NCBI GenBank assembly: GCA_026989655.1
Contig: JALSIX010000134.1
Coordinates: 1 to 41,557 of the forward strand
Direction: 5' to 3'
DNA: 41,557 bases
Source of the DNA: Caldilineaceae bacterium
Lineage (GTDB): Bacteria; Chloroflexota; Anaerolineae; Caldilineales; Caldilineaceae
Translations under genes and position numbers: made by a program
In this document: positions 9,666-18,725 of the stretch, in pieces
Numbering within the stretch: the first letter of the stretch is position 1
Layout of the letters: the number at the start of each line of letters is the position of its first letter
Notes under the pieces: model-generated
Seen by the model: the letters and a program-made list of their open reading frames with translations, nothing else
Database searches by the model: none
What the model was told of the DNA's origin: nothing

Positions 9666-9703
9666 AAAAAAACAGGGGAGGACCGACTCGCGGTCCTCCC
9701 CTG
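9666..9703 (-). terminator. Strong intrinsic terminator downstream of the small membrane protein gene
   Basis: CAGGGGAGGACCG (9673-9685) and CGGTCCTCCCCTG (9691-9703) form a perfect 13-bp stem with a 5-base loop. On the minus strand it is followed by seven T. It lies about 240 bp beyond the stop of the 66-residue gene and just before the promoter of the BMP operon, which it insulates. Confidence 0.88.
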
Positions 9704-9772
9704 CGTCTCCGGGGCTCGGTGCTGGGCGCACCGAGTTCCGGACAGATCGAACATAGAGAACAACGTCAGCAG

Positions 9773-9873
9773 TTCACGAACTCGTAGCGGAGTCGGCATC
9801 CGAGGATGCCGACTCCAGAGGGGCGATGCCGCATCGGAGGATGCTCACTCCTCCGCTTGGCTAAAATCGTGAA
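9773..9873. repeat. REP/BIME-like composite repeat with TTCACGA ends
   Basis: The element is bounded by TTCACGA (9773-9779) and its inverse TCGTGAA (9867-9873). Its left unit has GTAG (9784-9787) just before a near-perfect hairpin: GGAGTCGGCATCC (9789-9801) pairs with GGATGCCGACTCC (9804-9816) around a two-base loop. The right unit, inverted, carries a related CGGAGG..GCATC block. The inverted right unit (9873-9840) matches 41387-41420 at 29 of 34 positions, and all differences are transitions. GTAG followed by a hairpin resembles REP elements mobilised by RAYT transposases. No such transposase is present here, so the class is an inference. Confidence 0.6.
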
Positions 9874-9940
9874 TGACTGAAGTAACGTATACAGAGTAAT
9901 AGAATAGTGTAGGATGTGAAGGCGGAGTGTCTGGATCGGC

Positions 9941-10141
9941 CTACCCGCCCGCCACCACGGAGATGAGGAGGCCGAAGAAGCTGACCGAGCTCACCACCCC
10001 CAAGCCCAGGGCGATGTAGAACAGCCGGCCAAAGGAGGGCTGCTGAGGCCTCTTCTTCCGATTCCCACGGGCCCGGGACCGTCGCCGGGGCCTGGAGGAG
10101 CTCCACTGGGAACCGAACAGGCGCATGGTGGAAGTGGACAT
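9941..10141 (-). CDS. Small single-pass membrane protein, unknown function
   Basis: 66 residues: a basic, Ser/Arg/Gln-rich cytoplasmic-type N-terminus (SSRPRRRSRARGNRKKR) followed by one C-terminal transmembrane helix (RLFYIALGLGVVSSVSFFGL) ending ISVVAGG. A tail-anchored or single-span topology is likely. An AGGGGG tract about 8 nt before the ATG is a weak SD. A GATAAT -10-like element at 10257-10252 could start a transcript about 100 nt upstream, but a good -35 is missing. A strong terminator at 9666-9703 implies a real minus-strand transcript. The kinase gene ends 167 bp upstream on the same strand. No family recognised. Confidence 0.5.
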   Translation of the reverse strand: MSTSTMRLFGSQWSSSRPRRRSRARGNRKKRPQQPSFGRLFYIALGLGVVSSVSFFGLLISVVAGG

Positions 10142-10308
10142 AGGACAAACCCCCTGCTCCGATGAGAGAACCGAGATACACCGTTCGGAGGCGTGGACAG
10201 GGCGCCCAGGACGGATGCCCTCGGTGTCCGTGCCCCCCTTCTCGTGCCTCCATTATCCTGGAAGAAGGCCCCTCCTGAAATGGCCATATTGCCCCATTCC
10301 CACCCCGA

Positions 10309-12165
10309 TCAGGCCAGCCGGAAGCGGCGCAGGATGGAGCCGCCGATGAACTCCCGGATGATGGAGTTGTCCGGCACCAGGGCCGCGTCCGCGGGGCGTA
10401 CCCAACGCAACAGGGCCAACAGGCGACGGGCCTCCACGTAGGCGGGGGTGTCCCACTCGATCTGGAGCAGCAGGGGCTCCACCACCGGTCGCAGCACCGA
10501 GAGCTCGTAGAGGAGGGCCGCGTTGAAGATCACGTCCGCGTTCTCCTGGAAGGGAAAGATGTAGCGTTCCTCCCCCCGGCGGACGTTGGGCCAGTTGCGG
10601 AGGGTGTCCGCGGCCGTGTAGCCCCGGTGGCGATGGTCCCGGGCGATCCGGCGCAACAGCCGCACATCCGAGGTGGAGACCCGGTTGTGGCGATCCAGGT
10701 TCAGGTGGGCCAGGACACTGACGTAGACCCGCAGCGCGCTGGGCGCGGGGATCCGCTCGGTCAGGGCCGGGTTCAGGCCGTGGATCCCCTCGATGATGAG
10801 CACCTGGTTGGAGGCCAGGCGCACGGTGTCGCCCACCTCGCTGCGGCCGGTGACGAAGTTGTACCGGGGCAGGGTCACCTCCTGGCCGGCCAACAGCGCG
10901 GCCAGTTGTTCGTTGAAGCGGGCCAGGTCGATGGCCTCCAGGGCCTCGAAATCGTAGTTGCCCTCCTCGTCCCGAGGGGTCTTGTCCCGGTCGACGAAGT
11001 AGTTGTCCAGCGAGAGGGCATAGGGACGGATCCCATAGGAGAGGAGCTGGATGCCCAGCCGTTTGGCAAAGGTGGTCTTGCCGCTGCTGCTGGGGCCGGC
11101 CACGAAGACCACCCGGATGCGCTCTCGGTCGGATGCCCGCCACGACTCGGCCACCAGGGAACCGATGTGGGCAATGCGGCGCTCGTGGAGGGCCTCGCTC
11201 ACCAGGATCATCTCGGTGATGCGGCCGTTCTGCACGGCCTCGTTCAGGGAGCCCAGGTCCCGCAGGCCGATGGTGGTCATCCACTCCCGGTACTCGTGGA
11301 AGATCCGGACCAGCTTGTCGCTGGGCGTCACCGGGGGCAGTTGGAAGGGGTTCTCCGCGCGGCCCCAGGGGCTGCGGGGAAAGCGGAGCAGGAACCCCGG
11401 ACCGTAGCGGACCAGGTCGAACCAACGCAGATAGCCGGTGCTGGGCACCATGTAGCCGTGGAAGGTGTTCTCCACCCGGTCCAGCCGGTAGAGGGAGATC
11501 TCGTCCCGCTGCAGGAGCAGATCCTGGGCCCGATGGGCCATGAGCTTGACCTTGCTCTCGTCCCCCAACTCCTCGAAGAGACGGGTGACCTGCTCCAGGG
11601 GAAGGCGTCGTTTGGTGATGGGCAGGTCGGCCTCCACCATCCGTCGCATCTCCGTCTCCAGGGCCTGGAGCTCCTGCTGGGTGAAGGGCGGACGCCCCTC
11701 CACCGAGCAGAAATAGGCGCCGAAGGGGAGGCTGTGTTCCACCGCGATCTCCGCCCCTGGGTAGAGGCGATGGGCCGCGGCCAACAGGAGCAGGGTCAGG
11801 CTGCGCCGGTAGATGCGGCGCCCATCGGGGTGCGCCAGGTCCACGATCTCCACCGAGGCGTCCCGATCCACCGGCATGGACAGCTCGCGCAGACGGCGGT
11901 CCACCAGCACCGCGATGGGGTACAGGGCAGGCCGTCCCGAGTCCTCCCGGGCCCGATCCCGGACCGCCCGCCAGACGAACTGTTCCACCGGGGTCCCCGC
12001 CGGGCCCCGATAGGCCCGGCCGTCCGGAAAGTCCACCCGGACGGTGGTTCGGGTGGGCGCGGGCTCCACCGAGACGGTGGAGAGGCGTCGGTCGAGCCAC
12101 GCCGCGGCCCAGCCATCCCACAGCACCCCATCCTGTTCTGTTGGGGAACCGAAACGGGTCTCCAT
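10309..12165 (-). CDS. TGS-SAD-uridine kinase-like fusion protein
   Basis: 618 residues. Residues about 40-110 look like a TGS domain (VRVDFPDGRAYRGPAGTPVEQF). About 120-330 resemble the threonyl-tRNA synthetase second additional domain (AAAHRLYPGAEIAVEHSLPFG, ITKRRLPLEQVTRLFEELG). The C-terminal half is a phosphoribulokinase/uridine kinase P-loop domain with Walker A GPSSSGKTTFAKRL, the LDNYFVDRDKTP acceptor motif and LIIEGIHGLN. Proteins with this architecture are annotated as uridine or nucleoside kinases, but the physiological substrate is not firmly known. The HxxxH zinc motif of an editing SAD is absent (SLTLL at that place). ATG 12165 has AGGAG 5 nt upstream. It follows the Cys/acidic gene by 22 bp in one operon. 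Confidence 0.88.
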   Translation of the reverse strand: METRFGSPTEQDGVLWDGWAAAWLDRRLSTVSVEPAPTRTTVRVDFPDGRAYRGPAGTPVEQFVWRAVRDRAREDSGRPALYPIAVLVDRRLRELSMPVDRDASVEIVDLAHPDGRRIYRRSLTLLLLAAAHRLYPGAEIAVEHSLPFGAYFCSVEGRPPFTQQELQALETEMRRMVEADLPITKRRLPLEQVTRLFEELGDESKVKLMAHRAQDLLLQRDEISLYRLDRVENTFHGYMVPSTGYLRWFDLVRYGPGFLLRFPRSPWGRAENPFQLPPVTPSDKLVRIFHEYREWMTTIGLRDLGSLNEAVQNGRITEMILVSEALHERRIAHIGSLVAESWRASDRERIRVVFVAGPSSSGKTTFAKRLGIQLLSYGIRPYALSLDNYFVDRDKTPRDEEGNYDFEALEAIDLARFNEQLAALLAGQEVTLPRYNFVTGRSEVGDTVRLASNQVLIIEGIHGLNPALTERIPAPSALRVYVSVLAHLNLDRHNRVSTSDVRLLRRIARDHRHRGYTAADTLRNWPNVRRGEERYIFPFQENADVIFNAALLYELSVLRPVVEPLLLQIEWDTPAYVEARRLLALLRWVRPADAALVPDNSIIREFIGGSILRRFRLA

Positions 12166-12187
12166 GGATTCTCCTGCCGCGTTCGGC

Positions 12188-12505
12188 TCAGAACCCCCAG
12201 TCGTCGTCCTCCAGGACCCGGAGATCGTCCTCGTCCTCTTCCTCTACTTCGTCCTCCTCCACCAGGCCGAACTCCGTGGATACCTCGTAGAGGCGCTCGT
12301 CGAACTCGTCCGCGAAGAGGTCCTCGGCATCGTCCCAGTCCAGCTCCAGTTCCAGGTCATCGGCCGGTGCGGTCAAGGCGGCCTCGTCCATCTCCTCGAA
12401 GGTGAGGCAGGACAGGTTCTCCGGATCCAGCTCGATCTCGTCGGCGTCGCACCAGCCGTCGAGCCAGTGGATGCACAGCTTCTGAGGGCACCGTACTTTG
12501 GGCAT
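12188..12505 (-). CDS. Small Cys-containing acidic protein, unknown function
   Basis: 105 residues. The N-terminal 35 residues hold four Cys (positions 6, 11, 19 and 33; MPKVRCPQKLCIHWLDGWCD then ENLSCLTFEE), which could bind a metal such as zinc. The remaining two thirds are strongly acidic (LELELDWDDAEDLFADEFDE, then EEDEVEEEDEDD) and end DDDWGF. ATG 12505 fits the N-terminal motif and has GAGGAGTGGGAG upstream. Its promoter is at 12634-12661, giving a leader of about 120 nt. It is the first gene of a two-gene operon with the TGS-SAD-kinase. No function is assigned; an adaptor or RNA-polymerase/ribosome-associated role would be speculation. Confidence 0.75.
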   Translation of the reverse strand: MPKVRCPQKLCIHWLDGWCDADEIELDPENLSCLTFEEMDEAALTAPADDLELELDWDDAEDLFADEFDERLYEVSTEFGLVEEDEVEEEDEDDLRVLEDDDWGF

Positions 12506-12633
12506 GGCTCCCACTCCTCGCCGATGGCCCGGCCATTCTCCGGCCAAAACGCGTGCACAGCCGCCCACTCCAACTCCGTGGACCCGGGGGAAGGGCGGCT
12601 GGACATCCGGGGCTCCGTTCACCACCTATCGCC

Positions 12634-12661
12634 AGTATAGCACAAAAAGGGCCACGGTCAA
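12634..12661 (-). promoter_or_regulatory. Promoter of the Cys/acidic protein and kinase operon
   Basis: On the minus strand TTGACC (12661-12656), a 16-bp spacer and TATACT (12639-12634), each 5/6 to consensus. The predicted start is near 12627. It is divergent from the hydrolase promoter about 100 bp away; apart from the two promoters and SDs, nothing else is seen in the 322-bp gap 12506-12827. Confidence 0.65.
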
Positions 12662-12759
12662 CGGGTGCCCGGCCCATGGAAAGCCGGGGACAAGGCGTCG
12701 ATCCGGGCGACCGGTTGCGGGCCTTCGGAGCGGAACAGGCCCCTTCCCCGAGGCCCGGT

Positions 12760-12789
12760 TTGCCCTTTTCGGGCCTGCTGGAGTATGGT
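12760..12789 (+). promoter_or_regulatory. Candidate promoter of the epoxide-hydrolase-like gene
   Basis: TTGCCC (12760-12765), an 18-bp spacer and TATGGT (12784-12789), both 4/6 to consensus. The start near 12796 leaves a leader of about 30 nt with AAAGGA before the ATG. Confidence 0.4.
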
Positions 12790-12827
12790 TGTGGATGGGA
12801 TCCCGAACGCCGGAAAGGACTCTCTCG

Positions 12828-13709
<882 letters not shown>

Positions 13710-15431
13710 GGCCACCGGGCCCATCCTGGAGGACCTGGTAGGCCGGATCGCTGCGCAGGGACACGCGCAGGCCACTGCAGCAATCCCAGGTCAGGGACGC
13801 GTTGAGGGCCGTCGTCCGTTTGCCCACGTACACATGGTCGAAGGAGATCCCGGCCTGGGCTGCCCAGCTTTCCAGACAACGGACCTCCTGGTGCACACAC
13901 GCCTGGAGGGCCTCGTACCGATCCACCAGGAGATCGAACTGGCCGTCGGCCAGCCACTCGGTCCCCTGGACCGTGGCCACGCTGGTCCGACCTGCCAGGA
14001 CCGGGAACCACTCGGCCAGGGCGTCCTGGGGCCATCCAGGGGCCCCGCTGACCACCACGAAACGGCTCTGGGGCGGCGTGTGCGCGCGGACCCAGGCCAT
14101 GGCCTCCCGTTCCGCCGGGGACAGAGCCCGAAGGGGGGTGTTGGGCGCGTGGGCCAGATAGAGGGTGGCCAGGGTCGCATGGGCCAGCAGGACCCCCAGG
14201 ACGATGGCCGGCCAACGGCGGTGCGCTCGGGCCAGTCGAGGCCACAGGAGCTGGTCCACCAGGTAGGCGAAGGCCATGGCCATGGGCACCATCGCGGTGG
14301 TGGAGGCCTTGCGGGGATCCGCGACGAAGAGCAGGAGCACCCAGAGAGGGATCCAGGGGCGGCCGTCGGCCCACAGCACCAGCAGGCCGAGGGTGCCCAG
14401 CACCCCGAAGAGACCGGCCAGGGGCTCATCCGCGAAGTCGAAGGCCAGCAGCTTCAGGAGCGCCAGGGGAGTGTGCTGGCCAGAGGCCGCAGCCGCCAGG
14501 AAGGGCGCCACCCCATGTCGGGCGATCACCGTTCCCCACCATGGGGCCGTGAGCGCCAGGACCCCCAGGCCCACCCCAACGATCGGACGCCATCGAGACC
14601 CCACCCGGCCATGGCATACCCGGATCAGGGCCGCGGAGAGGGCCGCGAACAGGGCCATCTCCAGGTGGGAGAGGAGGGTGAGCGCGCCGAAGAGGAGGCA
14701 CCCCACCCCGTCCCGACGTCGCCCCTCTCGGACCAGCCGCAACGCCGCGCCGATGGTCCACAGGGCGAAGAAGAATCCCAGAGAACGGGTGAGGCCGCCG
14801 CCCATGATCTCCCAGTTGTAGGCCCGGGGAACAAAGGCAAAGGCCATCGCGGCCAGAAGCCGCTGGCGAGGCGTGGGCAGGGCTGCCTGGACCAGATAGT
14901 AGAAGGGCACCAGGGTCAACACGCTGACCACCGGGGGAAGCCACCGGAGAACCGTCAGCGGATCCACCTGGAGAACCGTTGCGAGCCAGGCCGCCACATA
15001 GAAGGCCAGGGGCGGATAGGCAAAGGGGATCGCCCATCCGTTGTAGCTCACGTGGACAGGCAGAGCGAATCCCCCCTCCTGGATGGCCTGGACCATGCGC
15101 AGGAAGAGGCCGCCGTCGTTCAGGGGGAAGTCCCCCTGGAGGACGAAGTAGAAGCGGACGGCCGCGGCCACCTCCAGGACCAGGGCCAGGTGCAACCAGC
15201 GCGCTCCTCCGGCCCTTTCCGCGGGGCCAGCATGGCCCGAGCCCCGAGCATGGACCAGGGAGATCGCGGACCGAGTCATGGCCTGTTGCCCCTCCCTTTC
15301 CACCGCGGTGAAGCCGGGCCCTACACCTGTCCAGGGCTCTCGGTGAGCCCGGTGGCCCAGCGTTTGGCTGCCCAACACGTCCTTCCCCAGGGAAGGCACT
15401 GCACCCTGCTCCGATAGCCCGAGCAGAGCCC

Positions 15432-16394
15432 ATGGCAACCCATCCCAACCCCTATCCCGTCGACCTGCAGACCCACTCCACCCGCTCCGACGGGACCGAG
15501 AGCCCCGCAGAGCTGGTGGCCCACGCCGCGCGCCGGGGCATCCGGGTCCTGGCCCTCACCGACCACGACACCGTCCTGGGGCTTCGGGAGGCCCAGGAGG
15601 CCGCCCACCGTCACCGGGTGTACCTGGTCCCCGGCATCGAGTTCAGCACCCGCCACGAGCCCGAGCGGGATCTCCTGGACATCAACATCCTGGGCTATGG
15701 GATGGATCCCGACCATCCTGAGCTCCAGGAGGTGCTCCGCCGGGTGATGGAGAGCCGGCTGGAGCAGAAGATCCGGCAGATCGAACGGCTGCAGAGCTAC
15801 GGCATCCGGGTCCCCGTGGAGGAGGTGCTGGCCCTGGCTCAGGGGGTGCCCGGCCGACCTCACATCGCCCAGGTGGCCCTCCGGCACAACCCGGAGCGCT
15901 TCTCCTCGCTGGAGGATGTCTTCCGCCAGTTCCTGGCCTCCGATGCGCCCCACTCCACCTACGTGCCCCGGGGCTTCAGCCTCCAGGTAGAGGAGGTCAT
16001 CCAGCTCGTCCACAGGGCCGGCGGCATCGCGGTGTTGGCCCACCCGGGCCTCTACCATCGGGTCCAGGACGTGGACGCCGCGATCCAGCGCATGGTGGAC
16101 GCGGGCCTGGACGGCATCGAGGTGCGCTATCCATACTATCGAGCAGGCCGTCGGCCGGTCCATGGGACAAGGGAGCGAGAGACGGTCGGCCATTTCGCCG
16201 AAGTGGCCCGGCGCCACGGCCTGTTGATGACCGGTGGCAGCGACTACCATGGGGCGCGCAAGGCCAATCGGCTGGGAGAGGCCGGCCTCACGTGGGAGGA
16301 ATGGGAGGAACTGGCCGGCCGGGTGGGCTGGACGGCTATGCCCCCAACACCCGAGGGACCCGGGGCAGGATCCGGCTCACCACGTCGTAGTTGA
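15432..16394 (+). CDS. PHP domain phosphoesterase (RNase AM / nucleoside bisphosphate phosphatase-like)
   Basis: 320 residues of the TrpH/YciV-type PHP family. Metal-binding motifs are in the expected order: LQTHSTRSDGTESPAEL, ALTDHDTVLGL, PGIEFST, VLAHPGLYH and GGSDYHG. Characterised relatives remove the 3'-phosphate of pAp-type nucleotides or act as 5'-3' exoribonucleases on RNA 5' ends, with manganese. Which activity applies here cannot be told from sequence. The SD before ATG 15432 is weak (GAGCAGAG). The last 59 bases overlap the end of the convergent alr gene, so the C-terminal 20 residues (Gly/Pro/Ser-rich) are encoded opposite alr. Confidence 0.88.
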   Translation: MATHPNPYPVDLQTHSTRSDGTESPAELVAHAARRGIRVLALTDHDTVLGLREAQEAAHRHRVYLVPGIEFSTRHEPERDLLDINILGYGMDPDHPELQEVLRRVMESRLEQKIRQIERLQSYGIRVPVEEVLALAQGVPGRPHIAQVALRHNPERFSSLEDVFRQFLASDAPHSTYVPRGFSLQVEEVIQLVHRAGGIAVLAHPGLYHRVQDVDAAIQRMVDAGLDGIEVRYPYYRAGRRPVHGTRERETVGHFAEVARRHGLLMTGGSDYHGARKANRLGEAGLTWEEWEELAGRVGWTAMPPTPEGPGAGSGSPRRS

Positions 16395-17478
16395 TGGTGG
16401 CCAGCCGTTCCGCGACGGCCTCCGCGGAGAGCGCTGCGTCGCCCTGACGGCCGATGAGCACCACCTCGTCGCCCCGGGCCACGGGCTGGCCCGCCGCGAA
16501 GTGCTCGCTCACGTCCACCACCGTCTGGTCCATGCACACCCGCCCCAGGATGGGTGCCGGTCGGCCGTGGACGAGCACATGGCCCCAGGTCCGCGGAGCT
16601 CGAGGGAACCCATCCGCGTAGCCCACGGGAACCACCGCGACCATCCGCGGTGCCGGCGCCACATAGGTGCGATTGTAGGAGACAGGGGCCCCCTTTTCCA
16701 GACGTTTGACCTGGGCCACCCGGGCCTTCCAGGAGAGGACCGGCTGAAATCCGGAGTCCAGCCGGGTCTCCGGGCTTGGGTGGAGGCCGTAGAGGGCGAT
16801 GCCACAGCGCACGCCGTCCAGGTGGCTGGTGGGCACGGTGAGGGTGGCCGCGGAGTTGGCCGCGTGGACCAGGGGAGGACGCAGGCCCCGGTCCGCCAGC
16901 GCGGCCACCAGCTCGGTGAGCCGGAGGAGCTGCTCCAGGGTGTAGCGTTTGTCCGCCTCGTCCGCGCTGCTGAAGTGGGTGAAGAGCCCCTCCACCGTCA
17001 GGCCGGGCAATTGGGCCAGGGCCGCCAGGAAGTCCAGGGCCTCCTCCGGGTAGATGCCCAGCCGATGCATGCCGGTGTCCACCTTCACATGGACCCGGAT
17101 CCGGGCCCCCAGGGCCTGGGCCTGGTGGGACCAGGCCTGGGCCACCTGGAGATCGTAGAGGGTCGCGGCCAGGTTCTCCCGGACCAGGGTCTCACCCAGC
17201 TCCTCGGGGGTGAAGCCCAGCACCAGGATGGGCGCGGCCACCCCCTCCTGGCGCAGGGCCACGGCCTCGTTCACCGCGGCCACGGCCAGCCGGTCCGCGC
17301 CGGCTGCCAGCATCAGGGGCGCCACGAGCGCAGCCCCATGGCCGTAGGCGTTGGCCTTCACCACCGCGAACAGGGTGCGTTCCGGGCCGATCCGGGCGCG
17401 GATCCGGCGGACATTGTTCGCCAAGGCCTGGCGCGAGATCTCGATCCAGGTGGGACGCAGCAGCACATCGCTCCCCAT
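16336..17478 (-). CDS. alr: Alanine racemase
   Basis: 380 residues, a full-length PLP enzyme interconverting L- and D-alanine for peptidoglycan. The PLP-binding Lys lies in FAVVKANAYGHGAALV. The family motifs VKVDTGMHRLGI, FTHFSSADE and SYNRTYVAP are present, as is the second active-site region GRVCMDQTVVDVSE. ATG 17478 has GGAGAG about 7 nt upstream; a GTG at 17481 directly before it is less likely. It is the last gene of the minus-strand directon, 49 bp after the MFS gene. Its 3' end overlaps the PHP gene by 59 bp. Confidence 0.95.
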   Translation of the reverse strand: MGSDVLLRPTWIEISRQALANNVRRIRARIGPERTLFAVVKANAYGHGAALVAPLMLAAGADRLAVAAVNEAVALRQEGVAAPILVLGFTPEELGETLVRENLAATLYDLQVAQAWSHQAQALGARIRVHVKVDTGMHRLGIYPEEALDFLAALAQLPGLTVEGLFTHFSSADEADKRYTLEQLLRLTELVAALADRGLRPPLVHAANSAATLTVPTSHLDGVRCGIALYGLHPSPETRLDSGFQPVLSWKARVAQVKRLEKGAPVSYNRTYVAPAPRMVAVVPVGYADGFPRAPRTWGHVLVHGRPAPILGRVCMDQTVVDVSEHFAAGQPVARGDEVVLIGRQGDAALSAEAVAERLATINYDVVSRILPRVPRVLGA

Positions 17479-17527
17479 CACACGTCTCTCCGCCCATGGA
17501 GTGTCTGCGGACCTGGGGAAGACGGGA

Positions 17528-18715
17528 TCACATGGGGGCCTGGGTCCGGGTCTGGACCTCCGAGACCGCGTCCGAGGAGACGGGCAGCCGGGCTCCGGCC
17601 ACGGCCAACAGGCCCAGCACCACCGCTGCCGAGAGGTAGGCCACCCCTTCCCCGTACAGCCCCAACAGGCCGTTCCCCCAGACAGGCCCCAGGGTTCGGC
17701 CCAGGCTCTCCAGAGCGCTGCCCACGCTCTGGATGCGGCCGCCCTCGGCCGCGGTGCCCGTCTTGCTCAGCATGGCCACCAGGGTGGGGCTGACCAGCGC
17801 AGCCCCCACCGAGGCCACCCCCAGGAAGAGCACAAAGAAGGTCACCTGCTGGGCAAAGGCCGCGGCCCCCAGGCCCAGGGCCGAGAGGACCATCCCCCAC
17901 ACAAAGGTCTGCCGCTCCCCCAGCCGTCGAACCACCCGTCCCACCTCCCGTCCCTGGATGTAGGCCCCGATGAGGCCGATGCCGGCCAGGGTGTAGCCCA
18001 TCTCCCGGGCGCCCCAGCCAAAGCGGTGGAGGGCAAAGAGGGCGAAGGTGGTCTGGTAGACGGAGAACGCGGCCCAGGTGAAGAAGTCGATGAGCAACAG
18101 CCGTCCCAGCAAGGGGCGGCGCATCAGGCGGGGCAGCTCTCGCCAGGGGTTGATCCAGGTCTGGGTCCGCTGGTGGTGGCTCTCGGGCAGCCAGAGCCCG
18201 GTCATGACCAGGGCCAGGGCGGCCAGCCCGGCCGCGGCCCAGAAGGGTGTGGCCAGGCTCACCTGGCCCAACAGCCCGCCCAGAGCCGGCCCGAAGATGA
18301 AGCCCAGGCCGAAGGCGGCACCGATGAGCCCGTAGGCCCGGGCCCGCTCCTCGGGCGGGGTGACATCGCTGATGTAGGCCCGGGCCGTGGGGATGTTGCC
18401 GCCGGAGAGCCCATCCAGGATCCGGGCCACGAAGAGCAGGGCCAGGGAGTTGGCCAGGGCCAACATGGCGAAGCTCACCACCGTGCCCAGCAGGCTCAGG
18501 AGCAGGATGGGACGCCGTCCGTACCGGTCCGACAGATAGCCCAGCACCGGGGCGGCCAGGAGCTGGCTCAGGGAATAGGACGCGAAGAGGAGGCCGATCT
18601 GGGGTTCAGAGGCCCTGTACTGGACGGCGTAGAGGGGCAACAGGGGGATGACGATGCCGAAGCCCAGCAGGTTGACGAAGATGATGGCGAAGATGATCCA
18701 GAGCTCGCGGCGCAT
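17528..18715 (-). CDS. MFS transporter (TetA/DHA1-like)
   Basis: 395 residues, about twelve transmembrane helices. The MFS motif A between helices 2 and 3 is clear (GYLSDRYGRRPILLLS), helix 1 has NLLGFGIVIPLLPLYA, and motif C-like GFIFGPALGGLLG lies in helix 5. These features fit drug:H+ antiporters of the TetA type, but the substrate cannot be inferred. ATG 18715 follows GAGGGAG by 5 nt; the GTG at 18721 is an alternative. The gene begins 10 bp after the protease stop and is followed by alr. Confidence 0.9.
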   Translation of the reverse strand: MRRELWIIFAIIFVNLLGFGIVIPLLPLYAVQYRASEPQIGLLFASYSLSQLLAAPVLGYLSDRYGRRPILLLSLLGTVVSFAMLALANSLALLFVARILDGLSGGNIPTARAYISDVTPPEERARAYGLIGAAFGLGFIFGPALGGLLGQVSLATPFWAAAGLAALALVMTGLWLPESHHQRTQTWINPWRELPRLMRRPLLGRLLLIDFFTWAAFSVYQTTFALFALHRFGWGAREMGYTLAGIGLIGAYIQGREVGRVVRRLGERQTFVWGMVLSALGLGAAAFAQQVTFFVLFLGVASVGAALVSPTLVAMLSKTGTAAEGGRIQSVGSALESLGRTLGPVWGNGLLGLYGEGVAYLSAAVVLGLLAVAGARLPVSSDAVSEVQTRTQAPM

Positions 18716-18725
18716 GAGCACTCCC

